Shown: positions 1-6,988 of the stretch, piece by piece
Numbering within the stretch: position 1 is the stretch's first letter
Layout: each line of letters starts with the position of its first letter
Assembly (NCBI GenBank): GCA_902492275.1
Contig: CABUKW010000094.1
Span: forward strand, 1 to 11,635
Reading direction: 5' to 3'
DNA from: an uncultured Peptococcaceae bacterium
GTDB taxonomy: Bacteria; Bacillota; Peptococcia; Peptococcales; Peptococcaceae
DNA length: 11,635 nucleotides
The notes under the pieces: model-generated
Told to the model about the DNA's origin: nothing
The model's input: the letters and a program-made list of their open reading frames with translations, nothing else
Databases searched by the model: none
Position numbers and translations under genes: made by a program

Positions 1-1
1 T

Positions 2-1147
2 CGGGTGAACTGCCTGAAATTCAAGAGTCGGGCAAACGGTAAGGATGTTTGCGGAATTTGCTCTAAATTCTGCCCAACCGGAGCCATTGATTACGAACAG
101 GTGGATGAACTGGTAACAGAAAAATACGGCGCCATTGTTATGGCTACTGGGTATGACCAGTTTGACCACAGCGTTTACGGCGAATATGGCTATGGAAAAT
201 ATCCAGATGTAATTTCCGGCTTACATTTTGAACGTCTGGTAAATGCGTCTGGTCCGACCATGGGACATATTGTGCGTCCGTCTGACCATAAAGAACCGAA
301 AACTGTTGTGATGGTAAAATGCGTAGGCTCCCGTGACCCAGAACATGGCAGAAGCTATTGCTCCAGAACCTGTTGTATGTACACAGCAAAACAAGCTACC
401 ATGATTCGCGACCATTGCCCAGATACCAAAGTCTATGTATTCTATATGGATGTTCGTACGCCTGGGAAAATGTATGATGAATTTTACAACCGTACCAGAG
501 AAGAATACGGCGTAGAATATATTCGCGGTCGTGTGTCCAAAATTTATCAGGACGGCGAGCAGCTGATGGTAAAAGGGGAAGATACCCTGTTAGGTCAGCA
601 AGTAGAAATCAATGCCGATTTGGTAATCTTGGCTGATGCTATGATTCCACAGTCTGACTCCGAAAAAATGGCGCAAATCGTTGGGATTGGCTATGATAAA
701 GACGGTTGGTTTACCGAATCCCATCCAAAATTAGGGCCGGTGGAAACCCATACAGCCGGTGTATTCCTGGCCGGTGCTTGCCAGGGTCCGAAGGATATTC
801 CAGACTCGGTAGCACAAGCTGGCGCTGCTGCGGTGAAAGTATGTGCGTTGCTGTCTAAGGATCAGTTGGAAACAGAACCGACTGTTTCTAAGGTTGATAC
901 CAAGATTTGCTCTGGCTGCGGTTTGTGCGTACCTGTATGCCCATATAAAGCAATTACGCTGGAAACCATCCAGGAAAGAAGAGCTGGTAAGACCGTAGAA
1001 CGTTTAGTTGCCAATGTGAACAGCAGTCTGTGTCAGGGCTGCGGTGCTTGTACCGTTACCTGCCGTTCCGGTGCTGCCAACCTGAAACACTTTACAAACG
1101 CGCAAATCTTAGCGGAGGTGGATGCATTATGTCAAACAATTCTGTAG
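2..1147 (+). CDS. hdrA: HdrA-like iron-sulfur flavoprotein, C-terminal part (5' end outside window)
   Basis: This is the C-terminal 381 residues of a heterodisulfide reductase subunit A-like protein; the frame is open to the window edge, so the true start lies upstream. HdrA carries the FAD at which electron bifurcation is proposed to occur. Counting from the GTG at position 5, the fragment shows a Cys-rich segment (CGICSKFCP, residues 16-24), the typical CVGSRD motif (106-111) followed by YCSRTCCMY, the FAD-domain motif AGACQGPKDIPDSVAQAG (256-273), and two C-terminal [4Fe-4S] motifs. The first of these is canonical (C302, C305, C308, C312-Pro). The second (C343, C346, C349, C353) has Arg instead of Pro after the last Cys. 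The 3' end overlaps the next gene by 19 bases, which indicates translational coupling. HdrA identity is secure; the physiological partner is inferred from the neighbours. Confidence 0.93.
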   Translation, partial: RVNCLKFKSRANGKDVCGICSKFCPTGAIDYEQVDELVTEKYGAIVMATGYDQFDHSVYGEYGYGKYPDVISGLHFERLVNASGPTMGHIVRPSDHKEPKTVVMVKCVGSRDPEHGRSYCSRTCCMYTAKQATMIRDHCPDTKVYVFYMDVRTPGKMYDEFYNRTREEYGVEYIRGRVSKIYQDGEQLMVKGEDTLLGQQVEINADLVILADAMIPQSDSEKMAQIVGIGYDKDGWFTESHPKLGPVETHTAGVFLAGACQGPKDIPDSVAQAGAAAVKVCALLSKDQLETEPTVSKVDTKICSGCGLCVPVCPYKAITLETIQERRAGKTVERLVANVNSSLCQGCGACTVTCRSGAANLKHFTNAQILAEVDALCQTIL

Positions 1148-1596
1148 AAAATTTTGAACCTAAAATTCTGGTTTTCGCATGTAACTGGTGTACCTATGCC
1201 GGCGCTGACCTGGCGGGCACAAGCCGTCTGCAGTATCCACCAAATGTTCGTGTGCTGCGTGTGCCATGCTCCTGCCGTGTAAATCCGCAGTTTGTACTGC
1301 GGGCCTTTCAGAGAGGCATTGACGGCGTGCTGGTGGCAGGCTGCCATCCTGGGGACTGCCATTACACCACAGGAAACTACTATACAAGACGCCGGTTCCT
1401 GTTAATCACCCGTATGATGGATTATATGGGCATCGACCCCAAACGGTTCCATACCAGATGGATTTCCGGTGCGGAAGGTCCCAAGTTCCAGCAGGTAGTT
1501 ACCGAAATGATTGAAGAAGTGAAAGCAATCGGTCCAAATGATAAATTCCGTGACGATATGAAAGTTGAAGTAAAGGCGGTGGAAACCAATGAGTGA
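1129..1596 (+). CDS. flxD: MvhD/FlxD-like [2Fe-2S] electron-transfer subunit
   Basis: A 155-residue protein of the MvhD family (hydrogenase iron-sulfur subunit), which links an electron-donating module to HdrA. The family hallmarks are visible: ACNWCTYAGAD (residues 17-27), YPPNVRVLRVPCSCR (36-50), and GVLVAGCHPGDCHY near residues 66-79. C18, C21, C47, C72 and C77 are the likely cluster ligands. The start is the ATG at 1129, 8 bases after GGAGGTG (1114-1120); the same frame is open upstream to 1030, but that stretch lies inside hdrA and does not look like MvhD. The gene overlaps hdrA by 19 bases and its stop overlaps the next start (1589). In Flx-Hdr operons this subunit bridges the NAD(P)H-oxidising Flx proteins and HdrA. 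C49 in the CSCR motif stands where, from memory, many MvhD proteins have Gly. Confidence 0.92.
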   Translation: MSNNSVENFEPKILVFACNWCTYAGADLAGTSRLQYPPNVRVLRVPCSCRVNPQFVLRAFQRGIDGVLVAGCHPGDCHYTTGNYYTRRRFLLITRMMDYMGIDPKRFHTRWISGAEGPKFQQVVTEMIEEVKAIGPNDKFRDDMKVEVKAVETNE

Positions 1597-2473
1597 TATC
1601 CAGAGTGAAATGAGAGCAGTTGCCAAAGAATTGCTGGAATCCGGTGAAGCCACTGTGGTAATCGGCTGGGAAAAAGGCACCATGCCCTATAATTCCACGC
1701 CAGTGATGATCCGTTCCGCTGCAGATGTGGATAAATTAATCTGGGACGAATATTGCCAGCAAAATCTGAGCACCTATCTGATTGATTTTATTTACAGCGA
1801 AGATAAGGTTGCCATTTTTGCCAAAGGCTGCGATACCAGAGCCTATAACCGTTTAATTCAGGATAAACGCATCAGCGCCGATAAAAGCATTATCATCGGC
1901 GTTCCATGCTCCGGTATGAAGAGTGCCAAAGCTGCGGCCAAGTTACCGGAAGGGGCAGAAGTGCCAATGGCCAAAGCCTGCAAAGAATGCCGTCATCCAA
2001 ATCCAGTTGCCTTTGACCGTAAAATCGGCCAGGACGTAACTCCTTGGTGTACAGAAAAAGATTTTTCCGATGTAGAAGCCATCGAAGCCATGGGGCAAGA
2101 GGAAAAGGCTGCTTTCTGGAAAGAACAGTACAGCAAATGTATCCGCTGCTATGCGTGCCGCAATATCTGTCCGGCATGTAACTGCACCAACTGTATTTTT
2201 GACCAGAGTGCATCGGGCTGGCAGAGTAAAGATATCAATGCTTCCGAAAATCAGTTCTACGGTGTTACCAGAGCGTTTCATGTGGCTGGCCGCTGTATTG
2301 AATGCGGACAGTGTGAAATGGTATGTCCATCCGATATTCCAATCATGCTGATGAACAAGAAGTTCATTAAGGATATCGACACACTGTTTGGTGCCTATGA
2401 AGCGGGCATTGAAACCGAAGGGCCTACTCCACTGAGTCACTATGAAGTATCTGACCCTGAAGAATTTATGTAA
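1589..2473 (+). CDS. FlxC-like multi-cluster 4Fe-4S protein
   Basis: A 294-residue soluble iron-sulfur protein with 17 cysteines. The C-terminal half has two ferredoxin motifs: C184, C187, C190, C194-Pro and C236, C239, C242, C246-Pro. Between them lie C197, C199 and C202 in a dense ICPACNCTNC segment. The N-terminal half carries AKGCDTRAYNRL (78-89), GVPCSGM (104-110), a CKEC pair (131, 134) and C154, a layout reminiscent of FrhB-like or AsrA-like electron-transfer subunits. Its position between the MvhD-like and AsrA-like genes fits the FlxC/FlxB slot of Flx-Hdr clusters; the letter assignment is tentative. The start codon overlaps the preceding gene's 3' end by 8 bases, with AAGGCGGTGG just upstream. 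It probably passes electrons from the FAD/NAD subunit towards MvhD and HdrA. Confidence 0.82.
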   Translation: MSDIQSEMRAVAKELLESGEATVVIGWEKGTMPYNSTPVMIRSAADVDKLIWDEYCQQNLSTYLIDFIYSEDKVAIFAKGCDTRAYNRLIQDKRISADKSIIIGVPCSGMKSAKAAAKLPEGAEVPMAKACKECRHPNPVAFDRKIGQDVTPWCTEKDFSDVEAIEAMGQEEKAAFWKEQYSKCIRCYACRNICPACNCTNCIFDQSASGWQSKDINASENQFYGVTRAFHVAGRCIECGQCEMVCPSDIPIMLMNKKFIKDIDTLFGAYEAGIETEGPTPLSHYEVSDPEEFM

Positions 2474-2487
2474 AGGAGGCGGTTATT

Positions 2488-3492
2488 GTGAAAACTCTTG
2501 AAAAAGCAAAATTAGATAGTTTTTTAACACAATTGGGACAGCAGTACAGCGTTCTCGTTCCAGTTGATTATAATGGCTTGACACAGTTTGCGCCATACAG
2601 CCAGGTGCAGGAGGGCGTATCCCAGTTATATCTGGACGGCAATGTAACCGTATCTCCCAAAACCGTTTATCTGCCCCAGTCTGAAGCGATGTATAAATTC
2701 CGTGCCCAGGGGAAAAAGCTGGCCATTGAAGAAATGCCGGCTTTGGATAAACAGCAGGTTGTATTCGGGGTTCGGCACTGTGATACCAAAGCAATTCAGT
2801 GTTTGGACCGGGTATTTTTAGATGAAAAATTTGAAGATCCCCAGTATAAAAATAAACGGGATAATACCGTTGTGTTCTCTTTAGCCTGCAACAATCCAAA
2901 AGCAACCTGCTTCTGTGAATCCATGGGGGTAGACCGCGCTCATGCAGAAGCCAGCGTTGCCGATGTACAGGTATATGATTTTGGCGACAGTTTTGGCTTT
3001 ATCGCTGTTTCTGATAAAGGAAAAGCCTGTCTGGATGCCGTGAGTGGATTGGGCGAAGCTGCTGATAAGCTGCCGGAACAGAAACCACAGACCATCAAGT
3101 TTGACCCGTCTGGACTGCCGGAAAAATTAAAAGGTATGTTTGAAGATCCTATCTGGGATAGCTATCAGTTCAAATGCCTGAATTGCGGTACCTGTACCTA
3201 CATCTGTCCAACCTGTCATTGTTTTGATATCAACAATAAAATCCGTGGAGAAGTTGGGATGAAGCTGCGCACCTGGGATAGCTGTATGTTTGGAGAATAT
3301 ACCCAGATGGCTGGCGGACATAACCCACGTTCTGGTAAAAAGGAACGGGTGCGGAACCGTTTCCTGCACAAATTGCAGTATTTTAACGAAAAGCACGGCA
3401 TGTTCCTGTGTATTGGCTGCGGCCGTTGTGTAGCCAAATGTCCTGTAAATCTGGATATTACAAAATTCATCCAACAGGTAATCGGTCAATAA
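2488..3492 (+). CDS. FlxB/AsrA-like 4Fe-4S dicluster electron-transfer subunit
   Basis: A 334-residue protein resembling the family that includes anaerobic sulfite reductase subunit A (AsrA) and the iron-sulfur subunit of Flx complexes. The N-terminal domain contains GVRHCDTKAIQ (94-104) and a cysteine set around SLACNNPKATCFCESMG (C134, C141, C143), both typical of this family. The C-terminal third holds two [4Fe-4S] motifs: C230, C233, C236, C240-Pro (with C243 and C245 following) and C308, C311, C314, C318-Pro. Translation starts at GTG 2488, preceded by AAAGGAGG (2472-2479). There are 14 bases from the previous stop and 12 to the next start. The FlxA-like gene follows directly, as AsrB follows AsrA, so the pair probably forms the NAD(P)H-oxidising module. 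No sulfite reductase catalytic subunit (AsrC) is in view, so a sulfite reductase role is not supported here. Confidence 0.85.
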   Translation: MKTLEKAKLDSFLTQLGQQYSVLVPVDYNGLTQFAPYSQVQEGVSQLYLDGNVTVSPKTVYLPQSEAMYKFRAQGKKLAIEEMPALDKQQVVFGVRHCDTKAIQCLDRVFLDEKFEDPQYKNKRDNTVVFSLACNNPKATCFCESMGVDRAHAEASVADVQVYDFGDSFGFIAVSDKGKACLDAVSGLGEAADKLPEQKPQTIKFDPSGLPEKLKGMFEDPIWDSYQFKCLNCGTCTYICPTCHCFDINNKIRGEVGMKLRTWDSCMFGEYTQMAGGHNPRSGKKERVRNRFLHKLQYFNEKHGMFLCIGCGRCVAKCPVNLDITKFIQQVIGQ

Positions 3493-3504
3493 GGAGGGTT
3501 TTTT

Positions 3505-4353
3505 GTGAAAGTAGCTTCTGCAAGCGACGTAAAACGAATTAATAATTTAGTCCCTAAAATTGGCGTTGTGCGGGAAATCCTGGACGAAACTCCAGATGTA
3601 AAAACCTTCCGTATCAGTACGCCAGAAGGAGAAAGACCGTTTACTCCTATGCCAGGCCAATCGGGGATGTATTCTATGCCAGCAGTCGGGGAGGCGATGT
3701 TCTCTGTTACCAACTATGGCGACAATTTTATTGATATGTCTATCAAAAAATATAACGACGGGGTATTAACCAGCGTGCTGCATGCCATGGAACCAGGTCA
3801 AGAAGTAGGGATTCGTGGGCCTTATGGCAATGGCTTCCCCATTGAACAATTTAAAGGCAAAGATATTGTATTCATTGCTGGTGGGATTGGTTTGGCTCCA
3901 GTAAGAAGTCTAATTCTATACTGCATGAGAAATCGAGCAGATTTTGGCAAATTGATTATCATCTATGGTAGCCGTAGCAAAGAGGATTTGTGTTTTAAAG
4001 AGGATTTGTTTGAAAATTGGCCTAAGGTTCCCAATACAGAGGTTTATGTCACCATCGACCGTCCACAGGAAGGCTGGGATGGCCATGTAGGCTTTGTACC
4101 AGACTATGTAAAGGAAATCGCGCCAAATGCCCAAATTGCTGCAGTATGTGGGCCGCCTGTCATGATTAAATTCACATTGCCAGCGCTGTCCGGTTTGGGA
4201 TATGCGGATGAAAATATCATCACAACATTGGAATTGCGTATGAAATGTGGAATTGGCAAATGTGGTCGCTGCAACATCGGCTCTTGTTATGTTTGTTTAG
4301 ACGGTCCAGTGTTCAGCCAAGCGCAGTTGAACAATCTGCCAAAAGAATATTAA
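3505..4353 (+). CDS. flxA: FlxA/AsrB-like FAD- and NAD(P)H-binding oxidoreductase
   Basis: A 282-residue ferredoxin-reductase-fold protein related to AsrB, PyrK and FlxA. It should oxidise NAD(P)H through bound FAD and hand electrons to the iron-sulfur subunits encoded upstream. An FAD-binding beta-barrel covers about residues 17-110, with the SVTN flavin-site strand at 67-70. The nucleotide-binding domain has IAGGIGLAPVRS (124-135) and a VCGPPVM loop (214-220). The C-terminus carries the PyrK-type [2Fe-2S] loop, C248-X4-C253-X2-C256-X7-C264, with an extra C261, followed by the DGPVF signature (266-270). The start is GTG 3505 with AAGGAGGG at 3491-3498. It is the last gene of the operon; a hairpin terminator begins 38 bases after the stop. 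Whether it prefers NADH or NADPH cannot be judged from the sequence by eye. Confidence 0.9.
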   Translation: MKVASASDVKRINNLVPKIGVVREILDETPDVKTFRISTPEGERPFTPMPGQSGMYSMPAVGEAMFSVTNYGDNFIDMSIKKYNDGVLTSVLHAMEPGQEVGIRGPYGNGFPIEQFKGKDIVFIAGGIGLAPVRSLILYCMRNRADFGKLIIIYGSRSKEDLCFKEDLFENWPKVPNTEVYVTIDRPQEGWDGHVGFVPDYVKEIAPNAQIAAVCGPPVMIKFTLPALSGLGYADENIITTLELRMKCGIGKCGRCNIGSCYVCLDGPVFSQAQLNNLPKEY

Positions 4354-4390
4354 TCGTAGTTTTATCTTGCATTACAATATAAAAACTACC

Positions 4391-4425
4391 ATAGGGCGAA
4401 CAAAACTGTTCGCCCTATTTCTATA
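4391..4425 (+). terminator. Hairpin terminator closing the hdrA-flx operon
   Basis: A perfect 11-bp stem (ATAGGGCGAAC at 4391-4401 with GTTCGCCCTAT at 4408-4418) closes a six-base AAAACT loop and is followed by a short, interrupted T-rich stretch (TTCTAT). The position just after the last Flx gene supports transcription termination. The weak T-tract leaves room for partial readthrough into the gene at 4470. Confidence 0.75.
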
Positions 4426-4469
4426 CATAACATTGATTTTATGATCCATGCAGCGAAGGAGGATTGTCC

Positions 4470-4934
4470 ATGACGCAGAAAAAACAACAACGGCTATTTC
4501 TCTGTCTGCTATTGGCGGCGATTTTGTTGGCTGTGGGTCTGTTGGGCCAGTTGGTGTTTCATAACGAGCTGGAGCGGGAGGTGGTTCCTGCCGCCTTTCT
4601 GGGCTATGCCAGTGAAACCTATTATACCGGCACGCTGACAGTGGATGAATCTTGGCTTCCCGACCAGTTCCAGACTTTGGGGTCAACAAAGCAGCAGACC
4701 TTGTCTTTTCCCAAAAGAGGGCGTGTCGGGATTTTTGCCGATTTGGTTTACTATGAAAATCGCGTAGAGGAACGCAAATGGCTCAGCGGGAAGCTGTTGC
4801 GGCGGGATTCTGAATATTACTATAAACTGGATGGCCCATTGTGGTTTCAGCCTGTTTATGAAACGTTGACGCCAATTCCTTGGGGAGAAATCAGGTCTTC
4901 CGATTACGATTATAAGGCTTTTCAAGGGCCATAA
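4470..4934 (+). CDS. Small membrane-anchored protein of unknown function
   Basis: A 154-residue protein that I do not recognise. The N-terminus is a basic MTQKKQQR head followed by one hydrophobic segment (about residues 9-29) with no lipobox cysteine, so it is either a signal-anchor or a cleavable signal peptide. The remainder is a predicted extracytoplasmic domain rich in Tyr and Trp, with a YYTGTLTVDESWLP segment and paired aromatic stretches (YYENRVEERKWL, YYYKLDGPLWFQP) suggesting a small beta-rich fold. The ATG at 4470 is preferred because GAAGGAGGA (4455-4463) precedes it at good spacing; an in-frame TTG six bases upstream is less likely. It sits between the flx terminator and the HAD gene's promoter, so it may be expressed alone or by readthrough. 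No function is assigned. Confidence 0.7.
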   Translation: MTQKKQQRLFLCLLLAAILLAVGLLGQLVFHNELEREVVPAAFLGYASETYYTGTLTVDESWLPDQFQTLGSTKQQTLSFPKRGRVGIFADLVYYENRVEERKWLSGKLLRRDSEYYYKLDGPLWFQPVYETLTPIPWGEIRSSDYDYKAFQGP

Positions 4935-5008
4935 TACAGCGCTGTCAGAAAAAACAGAAAGAGCGGGCAGGAATGCACCGATAAAATGCTGTGTTATGGG
5001 TGGTTTTG

Positions 5009-5017
5009 TGCTATAAT
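5009..5017 (+). promoter_or_regulatory. Extended -10 promoter for the HAD gene
   Basis: The sequence TGCTATAAT at 5009-5017 is a consensus extended -10 element (TGn plus TATAAT). No good -35 hexamer lies 16-18 bases upstream, which is common for extended -10 promoters. It sits 45 bases before the ATG at 5063 and outside the preceding gene. Confidence 0.68.
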
Positions 5018-5062
5018 AAACATACGAGGCCATTAAAATGTGAGAGAAAGGCGGAATCTAAG

Positions 5063-5788
5063 ATGATAAAGTATGTATTTTTTGATATGGATGGCACTCT
5101 GCTCAATATGGGCGAGAGCGCGTTTGAAAAAGAATATTTAAAGCGTATGGCCATTTTTTTTGAGCAGCGTTTTTCCGGTAAGGGAAAAGATATCGTGAAG
5201 GCCGTTGCCTATAGCGCGGAGGCCATGAAGCAAAACGATGGCAAGCAAAGCAACGAAGCGGTATTTTGGCAGGCTTTTGAAAAGGTAAGCGGACTCAAGC
5301 GGGCGGCCATGGAGCCTTTATTTTTACAATATTACGGAACTGATTACGCCCACATTGGCGACGATTATATACCCGATGCCGATATGCAAGCCCTGGTTCA
5401 TCTTTTGCAAGAAAAAGGCTATGGGCTCGTGGTAGCCACCAATCCGCTGGTGCCGCAGATTGCTAACCAGGAGCGGGTGCGTTGGGCTGGTGTAAGTGAT
5501 GTGGACTGGTTGGAAATCACCAGCTTTGAGGGTTATAGCAGCTGCAAGCCTCAGGTGCAGTTTTATCAACAAATTTGTGACAATTTGCATATTGAGCCAA
5601 AGCAATGTCTGATGGTGGGCAATAGCTTGGTAGATGATTTACCGGCCATAGAATTGGGTATGGAGTTTTATCTGATGCTCAATGATGATTCCGAGGAAAT
5701 CTGCAAGACCTATGCCGGTCAAAAAGGCAGCCGGAAGGATTTGTTAGAATGGGTGCAGCAATGGCCCGTAATCGCTGAGAAAAACTAG
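5063..5788 (+). CDS. HAD-superfamily hydrolase (haloacid dehalogenase-like phosphatase)
   Basis: A 241-residue cytosolic HAD-family hydrolase, probably a phosphatase for a small metabolite. All four HAD motifs can be placed: motif I FFDMDGT (nucleophile D8, acid/base D10), motif II VVATN (T126), motif III K162 in SSCKPQ, and motif IV VGNSLVDDLPA (D191, D192), which holds magnesium. The helical cap domain lies between motifs I and II (about residues 15-100). The start is ATG 5063 with AAAGGCGGA upstream; the open frame extends 24 codons further, but that stretch overlaps the promoter. The gene has its own extended -10 promoter and a strong terminator, so it is probably monocistronic. The substrate cannot be read from the motifs. 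Confidence 0.88.
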   Translation: MIKYVFFDMDGTLLNMGESAFEKEYLKRMAIFFEQRFSGKGKDIVKAVAYSAEAMKQNDGKQSNEAVFWQAFEKVSGLKRAAMEPLFLQYYGTDYAHIGDDYIPDADMQALVHLLQEKGYGLVVATNPLVPQIANQERVRWAGVSDVDWLEITSFEGYSSCKPQVQFYQQICDNLHIEPKQCLMVGNSLVDDLPAIELGMEFYLMLNDDSEEICKTYAGQKGSRKDLLEWVQQWPVIAEKN

Positions 5789-5820
5789 GTTTGCGGAAAA
5801 TCTATGGAACAGAATAAAAG

Positions 5821-5861
5821 ACGAATGCAGGAGAAAAAATTTTCTTCTGCATTCGTTTTTT
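5821..5861 (+). terminator. Strong rho-independent terminator after the HAD gene
   Basis: A long hairpin: ACGAATGCAG (5821-5830) pairs with CTGCATTCGT (5847-5856), the stem continues through a G-T wobble and AGAAA/TTTCT pairs, and six T follow at 5856-5861. It lies between convergent genes, 31 bases from the 3' end of the minus-strand terC-like gene, so it may act in both directions. Confidence 0.9.
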
Positions 5862-5892
5862 ACAGGGACAAATTAATTTTCCCTAAAAACGG

Positions 5893-6762
5893 TTATTCTT
5901 CCCCAATTTCTTTCTTTCGTACTGGCATAGCAGCGCTCTTGTGGGCAGTTTTATAGATGGAAAGCAAAATGCTGCCGAGCAGTACCAACAAAATAAAACC
6001 GATGGAAACAGCGATAGAAATGTGAATTTGCAGCATAACTGCCAATAGCTTGATACCGGTAAAGCCTAAAATGATGGCGACACCGTAGCAAACATACTGA
6101 AAGCGTTCCTGCAAATGCTCCAACAGGAAGTACAACTGCCGCAGCCCTAAAATGGCCAAAATATTGGAGGTATAAACCAAAAAGAGATTGGTAGATACCG
6201 AAAAGGCCGCCGGAACAGAATCAATGGCGAATAAAATGTCAGAGCCTTCAATAACCAGTAAAGCAGCCAGCAGCGGTGTAGCATGCCAGCGGCCATTTTG
6301 CTTTGTCAGAAAGCGGTTGCCGTCAAAGGTTTCACTGATGGGTATCCATTTTTTCAAAATATTATAGGCAAAATTATCGGTGACAGGCTTTTCCGACTCG
6401 TTTTTCTGGAACATCCGATAAGCACTAAAAAGCAGAATCACACCAAAGAGATAAAGAATCCAACTGAATCGCTCTACAATGGTGACTCCTAAAAGGATGA
6501 ATACAAATCGCAGAATAACGGCTGTCCAAATACCCCAAGCCAGCACTCGGTGCTGATAAGCAACGGGAATTTGAAAAGTTGTGAAGACGGTGATAAAAAC
6601 AAATAGATTGTCAATACTGAGACTAAATTCAATCAAATATGCGCCTAAAAATTCAGCAGCAGCTTGCTGGCCCAGCCAATGATAGATTGCGCCACAGCAA
6701 AGCAGGGCAAGTGCGATTAGTAAACTTACTTTTTTGCAGGCAGATTTGGTCGTTGCATCCAT
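5893..6762 (-). CDS. TerC-family integral membrane protein, probable manganese exporter
   Basis: A 289-residue polytopic membrane protein of the TerC/Alx family. Members such as B. subtilis MeeF and MeeY are reported to export Mn2+ and supply it to secreted enzymes. The two acidic membrane motifs of the family are present: EFSLSIDNLFVF (45-56) and IEGSDILFAIDSVPA (171-185), with E45, D51, E172, D175 and D181 as likely metal-site residues. About seven to nine hydrophobic segments are visible, and a charged loop lies at about 119-160. The start is ATG 6762 with AGGAGGA upstream; the open frame runs 33 codons further upstream, but that stretch lies in the riboswitch terminator. A yybP-ykoY riboswitch in the leader strongly supports a manganese function. 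The old tellurite-resistance label is not supported by context. Confidence 0.92.
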   Translation of the reverse strand: MDATTKSACKKVSLLIALALLCCGAIYHWLGQQAAAEFLGAYLIEFSLSIDNLFVFITVFTTFQIPVAYQHRVLAWGIWTAVILRFVFILLGVTIVERFSWILYLFGVILLFSAYRMFQKNESEKPVTDNFAYNILKKWIPISETFDGNRFLTKQNGRWHATPLLAALLVIEGSDILFAIDSVPAAFSVSTNLFLVYTSNILAILGLRQLYFLLEHLQERFQYVCYGVAIILGFTGIKLLAVMLQIHISIAVSIGFILLVLLGSILLSIYKTAHKSAAMPVRKKEIGEE

Positions 6763-6818
6763 GTGAAGTCCTCCTAAATTAATAAAGAAAATGAAACGGC
6801 GTAAATGGGAATAGAAAC

Positions 6819-6867
6819 ACAAAAAAGACCTTGATACTTGTTCGTACGCAACAAATATCAAGGTCTT
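6819..6867 (-). terminator. Riboswitch-controlled terminator in the terC leader
   Basis: On the minus strand a perfect 12-bp stem (plus-strand 6825-6836 with 6856-6867), extended by five pairs after one mismatch, closes a seven-base loop and runs into six U (plus-strand A at 6821-6826). Its promoter-proximal arm contains the aptamer's P1 3' strand (6856-6863), so hairpin and aptamer are mutually exclusive. This is the expected layout for a metal-induced ON switch. Confidence 0.9.
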
Positions 6868-6948
6868 GCTATCCAGAACGGAGAATGAAACCGGACTGTT
6901 TCTCAGTCGGCTGACGGCTTCATTACTGATAAGCTACTCCCCTTAACA
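6856..6948 (-). promoter_or_regulatory. yybP-ykoY (manganese) riboswitch aptamer
   Basis: Read on the minus strand, the leader shows the conserved yybP-ykoY elements: GGGGAGTAGC (plus 6933-6942), CCGTCAGCCGAC (6906-6917) and ATAGCAAGACC (6862-6872). P1 can be drawn as UGUUAAGG (6941-6948) with CCUUGAUA (6856-6863), eight pairs including two G-U. This family binds Mn2+ and controls Mn export and TerC genes. The P1 3' strand is shared with the terminator arm, so manganese binding should prevent termination and switch on the TerC-like gene. Confidence 0.93.
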
Positions 6949-6954
6949 GAACGT

Positions 6955-6983
6955 ATTATGCCATAGCGACCTGTGTTTGTCAA
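6955..6983 (-). promoter_or_regulatory. Sigma-A-type promoter of the terC riboswitch transcript
   Basis: On the minus strand a consensus -35 TTGACA (plus 6978-6983), a 17-base spacer and a -10 CATAAT (6955-6960) are seen. The expected transcription start, about seven bases downstream (near 6948), coincides with the first base of the riboswitch P1 stem. Confidence 0.85.
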
Positions 6984-6988
6984 CCATT

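Noticed and set aside
1943..2440. A 165-codon minus-strand frame inside the FlxC-like gene
   Set aside because: It lies fully inside a gene with unmistakable iron-sulfur motifs, has no ribosome binding site, and its composition is that of a reverse-frame shadow.
3505..4353. Possible anaerobic sulfite reductase (AsrAB) rather than Flx subunits
   Set aside because: No AsrC-like siroheme subunit follows, and hdrA and mvhD-like genes precede in the same operon, so an Flx-Hdr assignment fits better.
5893..6762. Tellurite resistance function for the TerC-like gene
   Set aside because: There are no other ter genes nearby, and the yybP-ykoY riboswitch points to manganese.
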